A stretch of DNA of 6,336 nucleotides from Nitrospira sp. (GTDB taxonomy: Bacteria; Nitrospirota; Nitrospiria; Nitrospirales; Nitrospiraceae). Both the position numbers and the translations under genes were made by a program. Below the pieces are notes generated by a model that saw only the letters and a list, made by a program, of their open reading frames with translations, made no database searches and was not told where the DNA came from. The stretch covers positions 5,335-11,670 of the forward strand of contig JABMDG010000088.1 of NCBI GenBank assembly GCA_015904045.1, given 5' to 3'. Positions 5,213 to 6,336 of this stretch are shown piece after piece (within the stretch, counting starts at the first letter, position 1; the number at the start of each line of letters is the position of its first letter).

Positions 5213-6336
5213 CTATGACCCCGCCCCTCGCACTGTGCGCTCCGGCGCATGGGCCGCAGGGTCCGGAAGAAATCCAGCCGCCATCAAACGATCCGTCATA
5301 CCAAACGGAGGACTGGATCGGAGCCCCGCCGTCGTGGACAGCACGCGATACCGCAGCCGCTCGTTGCGATCCAACGTGCGGAATACGCGATCGCGCAGGA
5401 ACGCAACCATGGGATTCGCCGTGTTCCAAAACAATACTTGCTCATCTGCCAAACGCTGGAGCATGGTGATCTGAGGCCGGCGCGTGTGTTCGAAGCGCTT
5501 GAGCCGCTCGGCGGAATAGTCATGTGACGCCAGGCACTCGGGCAACAGATCCGCCAGCGTCATCGCATCCACCATCGCCTGCATACGTCCCTGGGACGCA
5601 TGGGGATTCATCGCATGCGCCGCATCCCCGATGAGCACCGCGCCGTCGGCAACCCACGTCGGCGTACGCACACGCCCGGTCGGCATGAAGGCGGTTTGAC
5701 TCCAATCGGTCAGCGCCCGAAACAGCATTTCGTTGGAGGGATCGATCGCGGTCCACGCCTGTTGCAAAGCAGGAAGGCCCTGTGACTTGACCCGGTCATA
5801 TGAGCCGGTAGGGATCATGTAGAAGAGGTAGACCTTGTTCCCCGCGGCGGGAAACATGCCGAGGATCGTCCGCTTCCCGACAAAGTACTTCGCCTCGGTC
5901 ACCGGTGTCGGCGCATCCACAATCGCGATCAGATACCCCTGCGGATAGAGATACAGATCGGCGGGGATCTGCAGGGCCTGGCGGACTTTTGAAAACGCCC
6001 CGTCGGCGCCGACAACCACCTTGGCTTTTATGGTGATCTCCTCGGTTCCCTTCTTCGCGGTCAGCCCGACAACCCGACCGTTCTCCTTGAGCAGACCGGT
6101 GAACGCAGATCCATACCAGAGGGCCACAGACGGCTGGGTCTGAATCGCATCGAGGATGGCATGGTGCGCCACATTCGGGAGCGTCACCACAGCCCGATTG
6201 TATGGCGCCGGCAGATCGCCATAATCCACCGTGCAGAGCCGTTCACCGCCGACCTTGCAGAAATGGAACCGGCGCACCGTCCGTGTCGCATCGGCAGGCA
6301 GCTTGTTCAACAAGCCAAGCTGATCGAGCACCCGTT
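5213..6336 (-). CDS. FAD-dependent monooxygenase (PHBH/UbiH-type), copy A, N-terminus beyond window
   Basis: This is a class A (p-hydroxybenzoate hydroxylase fold) flavin monooxygenase or oxidoreductase, a cytoplasmic family that usually hydroxylates an aromatic or quinone-like substrate using FAD, NAD(P)H and O2. The gene runs off the window edge: the first complete codon (Arg, 6334-6332) aligns with residue 55 of copy B at 3591-2317, so about 54 residues including the GxGxxG FAD motif are missing. Visible are the middle motif VVGADGAFS (the DG motif, FAD and NAD(P)H contact) and the C-terminal FAD motif GDAAHAMNPHASQG. The GTG at 6331 aligns with an internal Val of copy B and is not a start. 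A hand count over the shared ~360 residues gives about 86 % identity to copy B; only the extreme C-terminus differs. The stop (TAG, 5215-5213) lies 1 bp before the next gene. The substrate cannot be told; UbiH-like or other aromatic hydroxylases are possible. Confidence 0.9.
   Translation of the reverse strand, partial: RVLDQLGLLNKLPADATRTVRRFHFCKVGGERLCTVDYGDLPAPYNRAVVTLPNVAHHAILDAIQTQPSVALWYGSAFTGLLKENGRVVGLTAKKGTEEITIKAKVVVGADGAFSKVRQALQIPADLYLYPQGYLIAIVDAPTPVTEAKYFVGKRTILGMFPAAGNKVYLFYMIPTGSYDRVKSQGLPALQQAWTAIDPSNEMLFRALTDWSQTAFMPTGRVRTPTWVADGAVLIGDAAHAMNPHASQGRMQAMVDAMTLADLLPECLASHDYSAERLKRFEHTRRPQITMLQRLADEQVLFWNTANPMVAFLRDRVFRTLDRNERLRYRVLSTTAGLRSSPPFGMTDRLMAAGFLPDPAAHAPERTVRGAGS

Larger units (their letters stand above)
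3614..6336 (-). repeat. Tandem gene-module duplication, unit A (incomplete at window edge)
   Basis: The upstream unit of a direct tandem duplication holding monooxygenase, nucleotidyltransferase-like and TPM genes in that order. Unit B at 3591-814 has the same order, the same strand and the same 4-bp overlap between the second and third genes. DNA differences in the monooxygenase fall mostly at third codon positions, so the duplication is old and both units have been kept under protein-level selection. If its missing 5' end matches unit B, the full unit would be about 2.9 kb. No inverted repeats or transposase genes flank it. Confidence 0.85.

Noticed and set aside
5212..5250. Longer start of nucleotidyltransferase-like copy A at 5250
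   Set aside because: It would overlap the monooxygenase by 38 bp and add 13 residues with no match in copy B, whose start aligns with 5211.
4468..5469. A 333-codon open frame on the plus strand opposite the nucleotidyltransferase-like gene and the end of the monooxygenase in unit A
   Set aside because: It is rich in His, Gln, Arg and Pro with no recognisable domain. The matching region of unit B has only short broken frames, so it is not conserved between copies while the minus-strand genes are.
1..6336. Insertion sequence, CRISPR array, tRNA or rRNA
   Set aside because: No transposase, short regularly spaced repeats, inverted terminal repeats or RNA gene signatures were seen. The large repeat is a coding duplication.

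Overview
The window is GC-rich (roughly the high fifties to 60 % by eye) and almost fully coding. Every supported gene lies on the minus strand, so transcription runs from position 6336 towards 1. Base composition, the simple Gram-negative envelope proteins (Sec signal peptides, a lipobox) and the gene set fit an environmental Gram-negative bacterium. A Nitrospirota (Nitrospira-like) host is my best guess, but no phylogenetic marker is present and this is inference.

In transcription order the layout is: (1) copy A of a flavin monooxygenase, cut by the window edge (6336-5213); (2) copy A of a nucleotidyltransferase-fold protein (5211-4453); (3) copy A of a membrane-anchored TPM-domain protein (4456-3614); (4) copy B of the flavin monooxygenase (3591-2317); (5) copy B of the nucleotidyltransferase-fold protein (2312-1557); (6) copy B of the TPM protein (1560-814); (7) a DsbA/ScsC-like thiol-disulfide lipoprotein (812-60). 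A possible next gene starts at position 11. Genes are separated by 22 bp or less, or overlap by 4 bp, up to the DsbA-like gene, which suggests one polycistronic unit. No promoter or convincing terminator is visible inside.

The main feature is an old direct tandem duplication of a whole three-gene module (monooxygenase, nucleotidyltransferase-like, TPM), with gene order and junction style preserved. The two monooxygenases are about 86 % identical by a hand count over the shared part. The nucleotidyltransferase-like proteins are about two thirds identical. The TPM proteins are clearly alike up to a conserved juxtamembrane GEYWGT motif and then have unrelated tails: glycine-rich in B, and a polar linker plus a charged predicted helix in A. 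Both nucleotidyltransferase-like proteins carry Asn-x-Asn where the family normally has its metal-binding Asp-x-Asp, so they are probably not ordinary nucleotidyl transferases.

Working model (inference): a cytoplasmic flavin enzyme and a cytoplasmic, probably non-catalytic nucleotidyltransferase-fold partner work with an inner-membrane protein that has a periplasmic TPM domain and a cytoplasmic tail. The tail is the part that differs between the paralogous modules. A periplasmic thiol-disulfide lipoprotein is encoded next in the same unit. The substrate and pathway cannot be read from the sequence.
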